DNA of 64,000 bases. It comes from Eleginops maclovinus. Its lineage: Eukaryota; Chordata; Actinopteri; Perciformes; Eleginopidae. Each line of letters opens with the position of its first letter. Position 1 is the stretch's first letter. The notes under the pieces are model-generated. The model saw only the letters and a program-made list of their open reading frames with translations, was not told the DNA's origin and searched no databases. The translations under genes were made by a program, and so were the position numbers. Shown here one piece after another: positions 1 through 15,317 of the stretch. The stretch spans positions 5,376,217 through 5,440,216 of the forward strand of contig NC_086354.1 in the NCBI RefSeq assembly GCF_036324505.1. The letters are read 5' to 3'.

Positions 1-402
1 CAAGCTGCTTGCTGATGTCTTGTCTTCTATTCCAGCCTGGTGTCGGTCTACAATCTGGTCCCTGATGTCCTTAGACATTAGTTCCACCATGATCACAAGA
101 CCTGTCTCTGGTCTTGCCCTCAGTGGATAGGAATCTGATGTATTGACTCTGGACAGCTGTCTTTTATCAAAGGAAACAAGTTGACTTAAAGCGAGAGGAC
201 TTATTTAACCGGTCCGTAGGAGCCACAATCCTTGTTGGTTGCAAGGGGATCAAATACTTATTCCCCCCAATTAAACGCAAACCATTTTATATCTTTTTTT
301 TAATCTACATTTCTAGATTTTCTTTTTGATATTCTGTCTCTCACCGTTAAAATAAACCTACCATTAAAAGTATAGAGTGTTCATTTGATTTCCTTCACTG
401 TA
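1..402 (-). mobile_element. Tc1/mariner-type transposon relic, 5' end and start of transposase
   Basis: Read on the minus strand, the sequence begins at a terminal repeat ending in CACTGTA-like bases near 395-402. It runs through the typical fish Tc1 flank (GGATCAAATACTTATT at 248-263) and reaches a transposase start at about 97, with MVELMSKDIRDQIVDRHQAG, which resembles the DNA-binding N-terminus of Tc1 transposases. The element is cut by the window edge. It has substitutions, and nothing suggests activity. It lies in cdc73 intron 7. Confidence 0.8.
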
Positions 403-882
403 TGACACACAAGAAGAACTTGTTCCGAGGAGAGGAGCGGTGTTTGTCGTCTGGAGGTTTTTGGGATTTGATGTGGACCAAACAAAAATGTATTTCACAC
501 AAAAAATGTTATTATTTTTTTGTTGTGTAATGTGGTACACAAGGTTTGAACAATGAAAAGGTTGACATTGCAGGTGTTTCATGCATTCTGATTCTTTCAC
601 CACATAAGACTCGTGACTGATCAGGTGTTTTTTTGTGTGGGGCCAAAACATATAAATGTGAATACATTTCCAATCATAAAAATAAGAAATAAATAAATAC
701 CATTATAATTTGGAAAAATACCACCATATGTTTTTGACATAGTGCCCAGCACTATTCTGATGGCCACTGTATCGATGGATCCCTAAAATCGACCTAATTT
801 GTTGATTTCTTTCATTTATACAGTTTTTATGGAATTTACTGACAGATAACTGTTCCAGTAATTGGACGGAATATCACTGTTA

Positions 883-5449
<4,567 letters not shown>

Positions 5450-5459
5450 CTTCACTTGT

Positions 5460-7949
5460 CTTGATGTAGTGTGTTTGCCAGGCCCCCGGTTATCAACAAC
5501 ATGTGGCCTCGCAGGATGCCTGAATCAATTTCTTTAGACATAAACTGCCATTAAAAACCTCATCTTCATGTTTGTCAGGTTTCATTAAATGTCCAATATA
5601 CATAAAGATAATTACTACTTTTAATGAGTTTTTTTTTTTTCTGGCAGACACAATCCCGTTTATAGTCCCAGTACCTTGCTCAAGGACACTTCTTCTATAG
5701 TATGTACACTGTACACAGGCTACATTTAGTCAATATTGTAAAAATACAATTTTGGGGTACTATTTTTATGCTACTTTTTACTATACTCCAGTACATTTTG
5801 AAAGCCAATATAGTACTATATATATAAAAGTAATATAGAAAATGTGTCAGAGATTTAGTTTTTTTTTTTTTTTTACAGATTAACATTATTAACACAATAA
5901 TATAAATCAACTAATAAAAGAAAATTGACATATAATAAAAGCTTATTAAAGATATCTAGTAGAAGTATACGAGGTAATTAAAATGAACTCCATGTTCACC
6001 AGCTATGATGAACACATTAATGTATCAATTATAATTTTCCCGTAATTCTTTGTTATTCTTGAATGGGCCATTGCGCTTACCATGTACTTTTACTTTTGGG
6101 ACTTTAAGTTAATTATAATGCCAATAAAGGCAAAGACAGTTATTAGTAACATAGAAAGCCAGACAAAATAATAATTGAGTAGCAGCAAAGTGTTTATTAT
6201 GGGATTACATTGTCGCCAACAGTCGAGTACTCACATGAATGCACCAGACATGATAGGAATGAAGCTAATCGTGGTGGTGCAACACTTGTGGACAAACATA
6301 ACTCAAACTATCTATTGTGTCAGACTTGTAACTTCAAACACCCATATAATACACATGTTGTTAGCTTTGTAGCATTTTGACCTTTGGCCAAACATTGAAC
6401 ACTGTTTTAAAAATCATTGGAAATGACAGCATATGTGGAGAAAATCCTTCACTGTAACATGATCAGGAATGTATTTGTCTTTATCAAAAGTGAATTACAG
6501 ATTGTTTGAGTGCCAATTGACAAGTTTAGTGAATGCTGCCAACAAAAAGAGGTTTGTTAGGTCAAACATCAAATAGGCAGTGCTTTACCCTGCATAAAGG
6601 ATATTTAGCAGGTGCTACAAGATTGATATAACAATGTTTAAGCTGTTCTTGAGTTATATGCTTAACAAAAGTACATTCAATTTGTTTCACTCTGGGAAGG
6701 TAGCAGTTACATACACACAACAGTAACATTCTGACATAAATATACAGAAATACTACTGTGCTAGCAGATTTAAACAGGGTAAACATATGTCAAATATGTG
6801 AAATTGTCACTTCCTCCAACTATAGTAAATTAATTTCTAATCCAAAACATTGCCATTAGTGTTTTACAAAGGAAACATTCCCAAATAATCCCCCAAAAAT
6901 GTGTCATCACATTGAAAAGCACCAAGGGTTATTTATTACAGGATACATTCGAGAAGAGCAGACAAATCAAATCAAAAATAAAATGATCTAAGAAAGTCAA
7001 ATGTTAACTTAACTAAAAAGTGTACCGAGTCTAAAGGAAAAAGCTGTGTAAATCTAGCTCTAGACATTAGCGTAATGAAAAAAAAAGATCTGACCAATTA
7101 ATCAAACAACTAAAGAGGTCAACGGAATTCATTGCAGTTCTTTGACTTCTGGTGCTTTGACATTTTGCAGGTTATCTGTTAATTATTTATAATAATGCTA
7201 CATGAGACGGAGGGACAGCCTCCAATAGTAAAATGCTCTAACATATCATAAAACCTGATAAAACAACACCATAGATACGTACTAGAAACATCAGTTTCAT
7301 TAAGCTTCAACGTTCTGACTCTTACGTTGTCCCTCTAATTCAATTCGCAAACATCTTGCTCTTAATGAGTAGAATCTATTGTTTAGTCGGTTTGTGTCCC
7401 ACCAATAACCATCAAAGCACTTGAAGGAGAAGAGTAACACTTTTAAAGTGGTGGTCCGATCAGTGATCATCCTAAAAGAGTCCATTGAATCTATCATTGC
7501 TCAGTGTGTACTATATTGCCTGAGGAAGCTGAGTTATCCCGATGCAGGAATTCATTGCTCTTCTTGCATCCAGCGCAGTCATTCAACCTTAAAGTGATGT
7601 AGTTGTACGCAACCAAAACTACAAACTACTTTAGCTGGGATTTCTCTGGGTAGCCAGGGGGCGTTCTCAGGTTTTCCAATGAAAATGGAACCTCCTTAAA
7701 CCATGGTAGGTTCTATTTATTGCAAATAAGATTGTACCCATACTGAATGCAACAGCTGTAGCACATACTTAAAGGGAAGAAAAAAAATGTGTGATTTGGA
7801 AGGCAGCCTTTAGCTATTAGGTCACGCTATTTCCTTATAACCACGGCTGTATAAAGAGAAGTGGATGCAGTGTTGGACCTACGAAAGTTGCTCAGTGGCA
7901 GATAAAGCCAAAATGGCCAGACTGTACCTACAAAAGTAAAAGAATGATG
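5460..7949. other. Intergenic DNA upstream of cdc73, no gene recognised
   Basis: AT-rich sequence between the cdc73 start and the old LTR element. It includes short poly-T/A tracts (5629, 5858). In mammals GLRX2 sits here head-to-head with CDC73, but no glutaredoxin CPYC-type exon is seen on either strand. The cdc73 promoter should lie just above 5455; no clear core motif was recognised. Confidence 0.5.
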
Positions 7950-7954
7950 GGTTA

Positions 7955-8282
7955 TGTTGGAGCTATAATTAGATTTATATGATTAAATAGTTAAACATTT
8001 ATTTTACTAGTTTGTATGCTTTTATTTTGAAGGCATGTTTGGGCACAGGGTAATTAGGGCACCTGGTGTAATTGTATATATTGAAGACAGGTGGTGGTGG
8101 GAGTAGAGCACCAGTAGGCACATGGTTTTTACCAGGGTTATTCAAGTTAGCAAAAAGCCATAGGAAAGGCTAAAGGCGAGCATAATAGGAAACTGTGTTC
8201 ATTGTACTTTGGATCATGAAAGTAAAGAGCAAAAGGAGATTCTTGACTGGACTTGCTTCCCTGTCCTGTGTAAGATTCGCTA
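7955..8282 (+). repeat. Left LTR-like repeat (interrupted)
   Basis: It starts TGTTGGAGC and aligns with 9349-9722 with gaps. The counterpart of the last ~50 bases of the right copy is not recognisable, because a LINE fragment follows at 8283. Confidence 0.6.
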
Positions 8283-8480
8283 ACTGGCGCCTCAGCTGCA
8301 GTTTGACTTTAAGTTTGTGTGGTAAAGCGACTGCAGTACTGCTCCCGCTGCTCCGATTCTCCGGCCCATCTCACGCTCCATTGTTCCCTCACACGAGAAA
8401 AAGACCCCGAGATACTTGAACTCCTTCACTTGGGGTAAGGCCTCATTCCCTACCTGGAGTGGACAGTCCATCGGTTTCCT
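8283..8480 (-). mobile_element. Rex3/RTE-like LINE fragment
   Basis: Its reverse complement matches the Rex3-like copy at about 53630-53810 over nearly its whole length. Shared blocks include GGTAAAGCGACTGCAGTAC, GATACTTGAACTCCTTCACTT and CTACCTGGAGTGGACAGTCC. It corresponds to the region just after the reverse transcriptase palm. Confidence 0.85.
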
Positions 8481-8741
8481 ATGATTTTGGCCGCTGTGAG
8501 AAGAACTGTGAGAAGCACAAAAGAACTAAAAATAAATCACGAAAGAGAGAGGACCATCCACAAGAAATCGTCGTGTGACAAAAGTCTTAAGCATGAGACT
8601 GATGAGGAGAATGGTGGGGAGCTGGATGGTGAGGAGCTGAATGGTGAGGCGCTGGATGGCAACGTGAATGGGATAGGCCCAGAAGAGGATTTTCTACAAG
8701 AGACATTGTCATCACAGCTGATAGATATTACAGGATCCTGA
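8481..8741 (+). CDS. Unrecognised 86-codon ORF, acidic C-terminus
   Basis: The ORF has a basic start (RRTVRSTKELK) and an acidic, roughly repeated stretch with three DG/NG-ending units (GELDGEELNGEALDGNVNG), then PEEDFLQETLSSQLIDITGS. I do not recognise it. It lies between the two LTR-like repeats, so it could be a remnant of that element's coding region, or chance. It has no visible signal peptide or membrane segment. Confidence 0.25.
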   Translation: MILAAVRRTVRSTKELKINHERERTIHKKSSCDKSLKHETDEENGGELDGEELNGEALDGNVNGIGPEEDFLQETLSSQLIDITGS

Positions 8742-9348
8742 ATGACGGTCCATGTGTTGAGTATCTTAAATGTATTGTCTTTTCCCTAAATACTGTATTT
8801 TGGATGTGTGTAAATAGCTTTTATCTCTGCAAGTAATTATAATTTTTCCTTCATCTGCCATTTCTTTCTTTGGTTTGACTATACAAAACTGATCTTGCTG
8901 ATTGGACCAGAGAATGGCATTGTTTTCAATGTAAAATAACATTTTTATTTGGTTCTATTACTTTAAAGTTGAGTGGCATGGTGCTGTTATGAGCAGAACC
9001 CTGGTTAGTGATAGGCATAATGTTTCTCAGTAGATCTCATTCAGGGATACAGGCAGCATCTTACATCAGGCTGAAACACAACTTTAAAAATGCAATTCAG
9101 CTCATTTTCATTATTGCAATCTTTGGGATTGGTTCACTCTGTGAGCCTTCGGCCTGCTTCTGAATGAAGTAATGGCCATTTTTTGTTCTTTTCTCCATTT
9201 TCTTACTGTCCGTGTATTTCTAGGTATGCATTGGCAAGAAGATGAGCATTTCTTTGCTTGTTTTACTTAGGATACAGATAATTTATAGCTCCATTTTTAT
9301 ATTCTTAAGTAATTGTGGGTTCACACTAGTCACAATTAGGGGCCTGAA

Positions 9349-9776
9349 TGTTGGAGCTATATAAGGGTTTCTGTTATTTAGTAGTTCAATATTTATTTTC
9401 TAGCTGTTTTTGTCTGTATTATATGAATCATTATGTGTCATAGTTACTTTAGTAATTCTTTATGCTTTTATTGTGAAGGAGGTTTTAGGCACTGAGTTAG
9501 TTGGGCACCCGGTGATTAGTGTATATATTGTACACAGGTGGTGGTGGAACTTGTACCAGATGAGCATATGTTTTTTTTAATCAGGAAAAACCAGCAGCAG
9601 AGGCCACAGGAAAGGCCACCTGGGAAACCTTGTTCATTTTTGCGTATTTGGAATATGACCAAATAAAAGAACAAAACCATATTCTTGCCTGGATATTATT
9701 ATCATACCTGCGTATGATTCTCTTTTTGGTTCCACAAATGAAGTATTCTATTATATTTCTTGGTTTAGACGCTACA
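9349..9776 (+). repeat. Right LTR-like repeat
   Basis: It runs from TGTTGG to CTACA and holds a TATA-like GTATATATTG and an AATAAA signal at about 9662. It is followed by the GGTTA duplication. Confidence 0.6.
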
Positions 9777-10201
9777 GGTTAGAATAGCCAAAAAAAAACC
9801 TGCTGGCTTGCAAATTGCAAAATTCAAGTGGTAGCAGTAGTGCATCCTGGTATTTTTGGAATATGGCATCTGACATTATGAAGTGGGACATACACAATCT
9901 ATTCCTGTCATACTAGAGTGTATGGTAGTATGTAGAATTGGAATGCACATTATGTTTTGACTGGGCATTGTATCTCACGCAATGCATCCTGCTACAATGT
10001 AGGCACTAGGACTGAGATTTGTCGGTTGATATCATGGATGCATAATAAGAACTGGATACAGAGTCGGAGGCGGGACGTCATTCGGTCCTGAGAGAGCTGC
10101 TCATTGCCGCATGAAGACAAAATGGTCTAAGATTCTCGAGAGCAAAACGTCACAAATTACCCATCATGCCTGGCTGTGGAGAGCATAGAGCATGCGCAGT
10201 T

Positions 10202-10214
10202 GAGTTCCCCCCTT
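10202..10214. repeat. LINE target site duplication, left copy
   Basis: GAGTTCCCCCCTT, identical to 15494-15506. Confidence 0.9.
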
Positions 10215-10390
10215 GAGGGGCGGTAATGCACCGTTATACTGGATGCTAACCGCCTTAAAACCCGAAGAAGAAAAAGAAGTAGTGATTTGGTGCGAGTTTC
10301 AGCCAGCTCTCGATGGTTGGACACGAGGGAATTTTGGCGTGTTGGCATAAACCGATTGTGACTGAGTCTGGGCAAGTCTAGTGGTAGGGC

Positions 10391-11596
10391 ATGGAGGATG
10401 ATATGGAAGAGGACTTTCTGTCCTCGGAAGTATTCATGATTAGCGAAGACTTACGTGGAGTAGGTAGTGGAGGTAGAGGTAATGGAGGTAGACCTAGCAC
10501 TCAGTGGGGTGGTGTAGCGGGAAGTAAAGAGGAAAATAAGAGGAAAGACCGTGATGAGGAAGAAGAATGTGGAAAGAGCAGGGACGTTAGAAGGAGAATC
10601 GTACAGGATCCTGCAACTGATTTGAAGTTGATTGTGAAATTCAAGGAGGGCCACAACATTAGGGAGGTTGGCTTGGTCCGCTTAACAGCGGGTTTGAAGA
10701 AGTCTTGGGGAGAAATTGTACAGGCGAGTGTGATGTTTGATGGGTCCCTACTAGTTACATGCAAAGATGCAGCTCAGAGGGATAAAGTTATGAAAGCCCA
10801 GGTGGTGTGTCAAAAGGAAATAGCAGAGGTGAGGAAGTTTGGAGAGCGTGGAGCCAGAGGAGTGATTACAGGAGTGGCGCTGAGTGAAAACTTGGAGGAA
10901 ATCAAAAAGAATATTAAAGGAGGAACAGTGTTGACTATTAAAAGACTGCTGGCTAAGCGAAATGGGGAAAAGGTTGAGAGTACTTCTCTGTTGCTGGGGT
11001 TTAAAGAACTACGCATTCCTGAGAAAGTGATGATTGGTTATATGAGCTTCAAAGTGCGTGAATTCATACCTCCTCCGATGAGGTGCTTTAAGTGCCAAAG
11101 ATATGGTCACATAGCGGCTAACTGCAGCGGGAGGCAGAGATGCGGAAAGTGTGGGGGTAACCACGATTACGGTCAGTGTGGTGAGGGGGTAGTAAGGAAA
11201 TGCTGTAACTGTGGGGGGGATCATTCAGCCGCCTATGGTGGCTGTCCAGTGAGGAAAAGGGCTGCGAATGTGCAGCAGGTCAGAGCCACAACAAATCTTT
11301 CCTACGCTGATGCTGTGAAAGAGGTAGACAGAGATAAAGGGCAGCGTGAAAAGTTTGAAGCGGTGCGAAAACAGGGTGATGCGAGCCTTAGTTCGGAGCA
11401 GCTTGTGCTTTTCATAGCGTACGTGATCAATTGTACTGAGGGGCTAAAATCCAAGAATGAGAAAATAAGGGTAATAGTCAAAGCTGCAAGTAAGTTCCTG
11501 AGTCTTGAGGTGACTCAGGATAAGATAAACCACGCCCTGTATCTGAGCGAGTCCCTAGAGTTAACTCCTTCTCCGCCAGTATTAAAACCGATTTAG
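10391..11596 (+). CDS. LINE ORF1: nucleic-acid-binding protein with three CCHC knuckles
   Basis: A 401-residue retrotransposon ORF1 protein, expected to coat the element RNA. Residues 1-65 are acidic then Gly/Arg-rich. The middle part has the usual gag-like fold region ahead of three knuckles at about residues 231-280: CFKCQRYGHIAANC, CGKCGGNHDYGQC and CCNCGGDHSAAYGGC. The start is the ATG at 10391, about 175 bp after the element's 5' end. The stop TAG (11594-11596) overlaps the first possible ORF2 GTG by one base. The ORF is undamaged. Its function is inferred from the family. Confidence 0.92.
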   Translation: MEDDMEEDFLSSEVFMISEDLRGVGSGGRGNGGRPSTQWGGVAGSKEENKRKDRDEEEECGKSRDVRRRIVQDPATDLKLIVKFKEGHNIREVGLVRLTAGLKKSWGEIVQASVMFDGSLLVTCKDAAQRDKVMKAQVVCQKEIAEVRKFGERGARGVITGVALSENLEEIKKNIKGGTVLTIKRLLAKRNGEKVESTSLLLGFKELRIPEKVMIGYMSFKVREFIPPPMRCFKCQRYGHIAANCSGRQRCGKCGGNHDYGQCGEGVVRKCCNCGGDHSAAYGGCPVRKRAANVQQVRATTNLSYADAVKEVDRDKGQREKFEAVRKQGDASLSSEQLVLFIAYVINCTEGLKSKNEKIRVIVKAASKFLSLEVTQDKINHALYLSESLELTPSPPVLKPI

Positions 11597-14355
11597 TGGT
11601 TTTGCAATGGAACGCCAGAAGTCTTATTGCGAATGGGCAAGAGTTTAAAGGTTTTATCCAAGAGCTAAGCAAGGTGCCAGATGTTATTTGTGTTCAGGAG
11701 TCCTGGCTAAAGAGTCATCTAGACTTTGTAATTAAAGGGTTCACAAGCATTAGGAGAGACAGGGTGGGGAGTTGTGGTGGTGGGGGGTGTGTCACCTTTG
11801 TAAAAAATGGAGTTCAGTTCAGGGAACTGAGGAAAAGTGTGGAGTTGGAGGTTTTATGTGTAGAAGTATGGACTAAAGAGGGCAGTGTGAGCATTGTAAA
11901 CTACTACAACCCATGTAAGCAAATTCAGATGGAGCAATTAGTGGCGATCTGGGAGGGGCTGGGTGACAAGGTAATATGGTGTGGGGATTTCAATGCTCAC
12001 AGCACACTGTGGGGGGATAAAAATGATGCAAATGGTGGCATTGTGGAAGAGTTTCTGGACGAGGTGGGGCTTGTATGTTTAAATGATGGCTCGCACACAC
12101 GAATAGACGTAGCAAAGGGAACTGGCTCTGCTATTGACCTCACAATAGTCTCTCAAACTTTAGCAGTCAGGTGCAACTGGGAGGTACTGGACAGCACAGT
12201 GGGTAGTGATCACTTTCCAGTAGTAGTTGTGCTTGAGGTAGAAGTAATACGAGAACAGGTGGTGAGGAAAGGGAAATGGAAGTTAAGGGAAGCAGACTGG
12301 GAAACCTTCTCAGAGTCTAGTGAGCGCAACTTAATGAATATTACAGCAGGGGGTTGTGTTGAGAGCATGTGTAGGACAGTCACCAATGGTGTAATCAGGG
12401 CAGCCGAGAGTGCTATCCCTAAAAATGGGCCAGGTAAGGTAAGAAAGATAGTGCCTTGGTGGTCCAAAGAGTGCAGGAAGGCTATCAAGGAGCGCAACAA
12501 AGCCTTTAGAATTTTAAAGAAAACTTTGAACTTTGAGACTTTGATAAAGTACAAGCAGTGTCAAGCGGTAGTGAGGTATACAGTTAAAAAATCTAAGAGA
12601 GAGTACTGGAAAGCATTTTGTGAAACTTTGGACAGAACTACCCCAATAGGGAATGTATGGGGAATGATTAAAAAAATGAGAGGCATTAGGAGAGAGCTGG
12701 AATATCCAATAATGATGGTAGAGGACAGAGTTATTGTAGGCAGTAAGGATAAGGCAGAGGCCATTGCTAAATCACTGGTACAGGTACACAGTTCAGGGAA
12801 TCTTACTCCCATTGAGGCAAGAGGAAGAGAAATCACAATAGATCGCTACAGGCATATGTTAGAGGAAGAGATGGGGGAGGAGGATGCGCTAAATACGCCC
12901 TTTAGACTGAGTGAACTGAATAGGGCGTTAAAGAAAGTGGGTAGGTCCACCCCAGGAAGGGATGAGATCTGCTACATTATGTTGGAGAAGTTGACTGATA
13001 AGGGGAAAGTGGTGGTTTTGGGTTTAATCAATAAGGTGTGGGTGGAGGGAGTTATTCCAGCTGAATGGAAGCTGTCTGTTATAATCCCTATTAGGAAGCC
13101 TGGGAAAGATGCAAAGATGCCATCAAACTATAGACCTATAGCGCTGACCTCACAGTTGGGTAAAGTAATGGAAAGAATGGTGAATGACAGGTTGGTTTAC
13201 TGGTTGGAAAAGAGAAATATGTTGCACAGCTACCAGAGTGGATTTAGGCAGAGAAGGGGCACCATGGACCCAGTAGTGGCCTTAGAAGACTCAATTAGGA
13301 AAGCTCAAGTTAACAAGGAGACAGTACTGACAGTATTCTTTGATATTGAGAAGGCTTATGATATGGTCTGGAGAGAGGGACTCCTAATTAAACTCAGGCA
13401 GATGGGTATCAAGGGTAGAATATTTCAGTGGGTCAAGGATTTCCTATCAGGCAGGAGAATCACGGTCAAAATTAATGAAGAGCTCAGCAGTGAATATACA
13501 GTGGAAAACGGCACTCCGCAAGGAAGCATTATCAGCCCGATATTGTTCCTGATCATGATTAATGATGTCTTTAAAGAGGTGCAGGAATCTGTCCATGTTG
13601 CTCTGTTTGCAGATGATGGTGCAATGTGGATAAGGGGGAGAAATGTGGATTTCATTGTGCGTAAAATGCAGCAGGCAGTAGACCATGTCCAAGCGTGGGC
13701 CCTAGAATGGGGATTTAGAATATCTATTGATAAAACTAAAACCTTGTTTTTTACCAGAAGGAACATTCCCACGGGTTTGAAGCTGAAGTTATCAGGCGCT
13801 GAGCTAGAGAGAGTAAACTTTTTTAAATATCTAGGCCTGTGGTTAGATAAGAGATTAACCTGGTCTGTGCACGTGCAAAAAATGATTGAGAAATGTAAAA
13901 AGGTACTGAATGTCATGCGCTGTCTGAAAGGGGTGGACTGGGGAGCCAACAGGTCAGCCTTGAGAACGATATACATCAGCATTATTAGGGCTGTATTTGA
14001 CTATGGATGTGTGGCTTACAGATCTGCATCTAAGACGCTCCTGGCAAAGCTGGATGTTATTCAGTACAAAGCCCTAAGACTATGTTGTGGAGCAATGAAG
14101 TCGACTCCTGTTAATGCTATACAGGTAGAGATGGGGGAAATGCCACTGCATATAAGGAGAGATCAGCTGGCCTTAGTCTATTGGGCTAACCTCAGAGGGC
14201 AAAGGGAAGGTCACATCAGTCTACCTGCCAGGAGAAAGATAAACCAGGTAGAAGCTTTGGGTGGGTGGTTCCTCAAAAGGCAGAGGCTCTGGGCCTACAG
14301 GAACTTACTCTGTGTCCAGCTATCACATATACAGTTGTACCACCATGGCTGTTAA
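11596..14355 (+). CDS. LINE ORF2, endonuclease and reverse transcriptase part
   Basis: Near the N-terminus is an exonuclease-III-like endonuclease: QWNARSL, CVQESW (E35), CGDFNAHS (D131, N133, H135) and GSDHFPV (about 203-209). The reverse transcriptase follows, with NYRPIALTS (about 510), FFDIEKAYD (about 582), GTPQGSIISPILF (about 638) and the catalytic FADD (about 670). The frame opens at 11524 and there is no ATG near the top. Translation may therefore begin by reinitiation around TAGTG (11594-11598) or by frameshifting from ORF1. The frame is lost near 14270-14290, where the protein should continue into RNase H in another frame. The last roughly 25 residues shown by this frame are therefore not genuine. 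Confidence 0.92.
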   Translation: MVLQWNARSLIANGQEFKGFIQELSKVPDVICVQESWLKSHLDFVIKGFTSIRRDRVGSCGGGGCVTFVKNGVQFRELRKSVELEVLCVEVWTKEGSVSIVNYYNPCKQIQMEQLVAIWEGLGDKVIWCGDFNAHSTLWGDKNDANGGIVEEFLDEVGLVCLNDGSHTRIDVAKGTGSAIDLTIVSQTLAVRCNWEVLDSTVGSDHFPVVVVLEVEVIREQVVRKGKWKLREADWETFSESSERNLMNITAGGCVESMCRTVTNGVIRAAESAIPKNGPGKVRKIVPWWSKECRKAIKERNKAFRILKKTLNFETLIKYKQCQAVVRYTVKKSKREYWKAFCETLDRTTPIGNVWGMIKKMRGIRRELEYPIMMVEDRVIVGSKDKAEAIAKSLVQVHSSGNLTPIEARGREITIDRYRHMLEEEMGEEDALNTPFRLSELNRALKKVGRSTPGRDEICYIMLEKLTDKGKVVVLGLINKVWVEGVIPAEWKLSVIIPIRKPGKDAKMPSNYRPIALTSQLGKVMERMVNDRLVYWLEKRNMLHSYQSGFRQRRGTMDPVVALEDSIRKAQVNKETVLTVFFDIEKAYDMVWREGLLIKLRQMGIKGRIFQWVKDFLSGRRITVKINEELSSEYTVENGTPQGSIISPILFLIMINDVFKEVQESVHVALFADDGAMWIRGRNVDFIVRKMQQAVDHVQAWALEWGFRISIDKTKTLFFTRRNIPTGLKLKLSGAELERVNFFKYLGLWLDKRLTWSVHVQKMIEKCKKVLNVMRCLKGVDWGANRSALRTIYISIIRAVFDYGCVAYRSASKTLLAKLDVIQYKALRLCCGAMKSTPVNAIQVEMGEMPLHIRRDQLALVYWANLRGQREGHISLPARRKINQVEALGGWFLKRQRLWAYRNLLCVQLSHIQLYHHGC

Positions 14356-15317
14356 AGGAACCTGTAATAGATTTAATGCTTCTAGAGTTGAAGAAGCAGG
14401 AGGAGTTCAGCAAAGAAATGGTTGAGTGCCATATCAGAGCTCAGTACAAGAATAAACTGGTGTTTTTTACAGACGCTTCAAAATCAACTGACGGGAAAGT
14501 GGGTGTGGCATTTGTAATACCAGAGATTAAGGTGTGCAAAAACGAAAGGATAAACAATGATCTTGCAGTATACACCGCAGAACTAGTTGCCATCCTCACT
14601 GCTCTGACCTGGATAGAGGGGAATAGACCAAGGAGTGGAGTGCTAATTGCCTCAGATTCTGCTTCTGCCTTAATGAGTATTGAGAGTAACATGTCGGAGT
14701 CCAGACAGGACATTGTTTTAGAAATTGCACAGGTGGTGAATGGAATTATAAGTACAGGCACTGATATCAGCTTCCTATGGGTACCAGCACACTTTGGGAT
14801 AAGAGGGAATGAGTTGGCGGATACGTACGCTAAGAAAGCATGTGTGATCCCTGAGGTCACCTTAGAAATAGCCCACAGCAAGTCAGAGATAAAAACACTT
14901 GTTAAGGCAAAGTCCAGGGAGATCTGGCAGAGTGAGTGGAGTGGTGCAGCTACTGGGAGAATGTACTTTGCCATCCAAGGGGTGGTTGGTCATGCTAGAC
15001 CAACAGCAAGATCCACCAAAGAGGAGGACATTATATCAAGGATGAGGTTTGGGCATTCTGGTCTGAACAGTACGCTATTTGTTTTTAAAAAGCATGCAGA
15101 CGGAAAGTGTAGTGTATGTGGTGCTACTGAGATCGTGGAGCATGTGTTAGAGCATTGTGTTAGGTTTGACCAGGAGAGGCAGCAACTCATCCTTGGACTA
15201 GATTCTGAAAGTGTGCAGTTAAGCAGGAAAACAATTCTGCAGAAGAGCTCAAGTCAGATGTGCTTTAAGTACCTTTTCCAATATCTAGAAGCCACAGGAC
15301 TGATTAAAAGGATATAA
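14265..15317 (+). pseudogene. LINE ORF2, RNase H and C-terminal part, separated by a frameshift
   Basis: This frame holds the RNase H domain with all four acidic residues: VFFTDAS (D70), YTAELVAI (E106), IASDSASA (D131) and GNELADTYAKK (D186), numbered from the first Met codon. A Cys/His cluster follows (CSVCGATEIVEHVLEHC). The ORF2 frame and this frame overlap by 91 bases. A single-base gain or loss in 14265-14300 would have separated them, because homologous LINE proteins run straight through PPWLL into RNase H. The catalytic sites themselves look intact. Confidence 0.88.

Larger units (their letters stand above)
7955..9776 (+). mobile_element. Degenerate LTR-type retroelement with GGTTA target duplications
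   Basis: Two diverged direct repeats begin TGTTGGAGCTATA, at 7955 and 9349. They share blocks such as TGCTTTTATT, GGGCACCTGGTG/GGGCACCCGGTG, GTATATATTG (TATA-like) and ACAGGTGGTGGTGG. The second ends CTACA at 9776. GGTTA directly precedes the first copy (7950-7954) and directly follows the second (9777-9781), the pattern expected for LTR integration. The internal part is short and encodes no recognised pol. The left LTR is broken by a Rex3-like fragment at 8283-8480. Confidence 0.65.

Noticed and set aside
8283..8300. TGGCGCC next to the left LTR-like repeat as a tRNA-Lys primer-binding site
   Set aside because: The bases belong to the inserted Rex3-like fragment and the match stops after seven bases.
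12210..14974. Minus-strand ORFs of 91-185 codons
   Set aside because: Antisense shadows of the LINE ORF2 and RNase H frames.
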